DNA from: Deltaproteobacteria bacterium
GTDB lineage: Bacteria; Myxococcota_A; UBA796; UBA2385
Direction of reading: 5' to 3'
DNA: 6,245 bases
Assembly: GCA_003694325.1 (NCBI GenBank)
Contig: RFKJ01000354.1
Coordinates: 1-6,245 of the forward strand
In this document: piece after piece, positions 6,047-6,245 of the stretch
Numbering within the stretch: the first letter of the stretch is position 1
How the letters are laid out: the number at the start of each line of letters is the position of its first letter
The notes under the pieces: generated by a model
Databases searched by the model: none
Told to the model about the DNA's origin: nothing
The model's input: the letters and a program-made list of their open reading frames with translations, nothing else
Position numbers and translations under genes: made by a program

Positions 6047-6245
6047 GCGCGGACCTCCGCGGCCCCGCCCGCTGCCGGGCCCGGCCGTTCCTCGCCCGAC
6101 CGCCCCTTCTCCTCCCGGGCGCGGCGATGGGCCAGGGCCGCCCGGATGAAGCCCACGAACAGCGGGTGGGGTGCCAGCGGTCGGCTGGTGAACTCCGGGT
6201 GGAACTGGCACGCCAGGAAGAACGGGTGGCCGGGCAGCTCCACCA
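6043..6245 (-). CDS. pyrG: CTP synthase, C-terminal end (partial)
   Basis: Only the last 66 complete codons are visible; the gene enters from the right edge. CTP synthase makes CTP from UTP and glutamine in the cytoplasm. The fragment is the end of the glutamine amidotransferase domain. ELPGHPFFLACQFHPEFTSR contains the His and Glu of the catalytic Cys-His-Glu triad (HPE), followed by RPLAPHPLFVGFIRAAL, typical of PyrG. The last 25 or so residues (REEKGRSGEERPGPAAGGAAEVRA) are a poorly conserved charged and Gly/Ala-rich tail. Its TGA overlaps the GTG of the next gene by 4 nt (GTGA), so it is probably in one transcription unit with the LPS-transport genes. pyrG is often found beside KDO and LPS genes in Gram-negative bacteria. 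Confidence 0.96.
   Translation of the reverse strand, partial: VELPGHPFFLACQFHPEFTSRPLAPHPLFVGFIRAALAHRRAREEKGRSGEERPGPAAGGAAEVRA
6053..6058 (-). promoter_or_regulatory. Ribosome binding site inside the pyrG 3' end for the LptA/LptC-like gene
   Basis: A perfect GGAGGT on the minus strand lies 6 nt before the GTG at 6046. It is within pyrG coding sequence. Together with the GTGA stop/start overlap it fixes the start of the lipoprotein, even though a longer open frame continues upstream. Confidence 0.75.

Noticed and set aside
6206..6221. TGGCACG on the plus strand as another sigma-54 promoter
   Set aside because: The -24 half is present, but GC is missing at the required spacing (GAAG instead of TTGC). 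It lies inside pyrG and faces no gene in the window.

Overview
The window is GC-rich (roughly 70%) bacterial DNA in which every gene I can support lies on the minus strand. Transcription therefore runs from high to low coordinates. The organism is Gram-negative with an LPS-exporting outer membrane (lptB and an OstA-fold lipoprotein). It also has sigma-54 and an HPr kinase. The gene at the left edge is a VWA lipoprotein with two choice-of-anchor-D-like domains, a style common in Myxococcota and related former deltaproteobacteria. That phylum is my inference, not something the window proves.

Layout in order of transcription: the 3' end of pyrG (CTP synthase, cut by the right edge); an OstA-fold LptA/LptC-like lipoprotein; lptB (LPS-export ATPase); a 186-bp spacer; rpoN (sigma-54); hpf (ribosome hibernation factor); hprK (HPr kinase/phosphorylase); and a VWA-domain lipoprotein that runs off the left edge. 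The VWA gene has no stop codon inside the window and is easy to miss, but it reads open for 486 codons. pyrG/lptA and lptA/lptB each overlap by the four bases GTGA, which suggests translational coupling. Downstream genes are spaced by 33 to 59 bp.

The lpt-rpoN-hpf order is the classical proteobacterial block that couples LPS export, sigma-54 and ribosome hibernation. Here hprK stands where many proteobacteria carry ptsN and rapZ. The block thus joins envelope biogenesis to sigma-54 and phosphotransfer control.

The most interesting stretch is the lptB-rpoN spacer (4446-4631). It contains a near-perfect sigma-54 -24/-12 promoter facing rpoN, which suggests that sigma-54 drives its own gene. 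It also holds a hairpin starting at the predicted transcription start, a C-rich, G-poor leader without a Shine-Dalgarno whose other strand carries a G-quadruplex motif, and a possible 38-codon Trp-rich small ORF with an excellent ribosome-binding site. I see no RNA genes, mobile elements, CRISPR arrays or convincing plus-strand genes.
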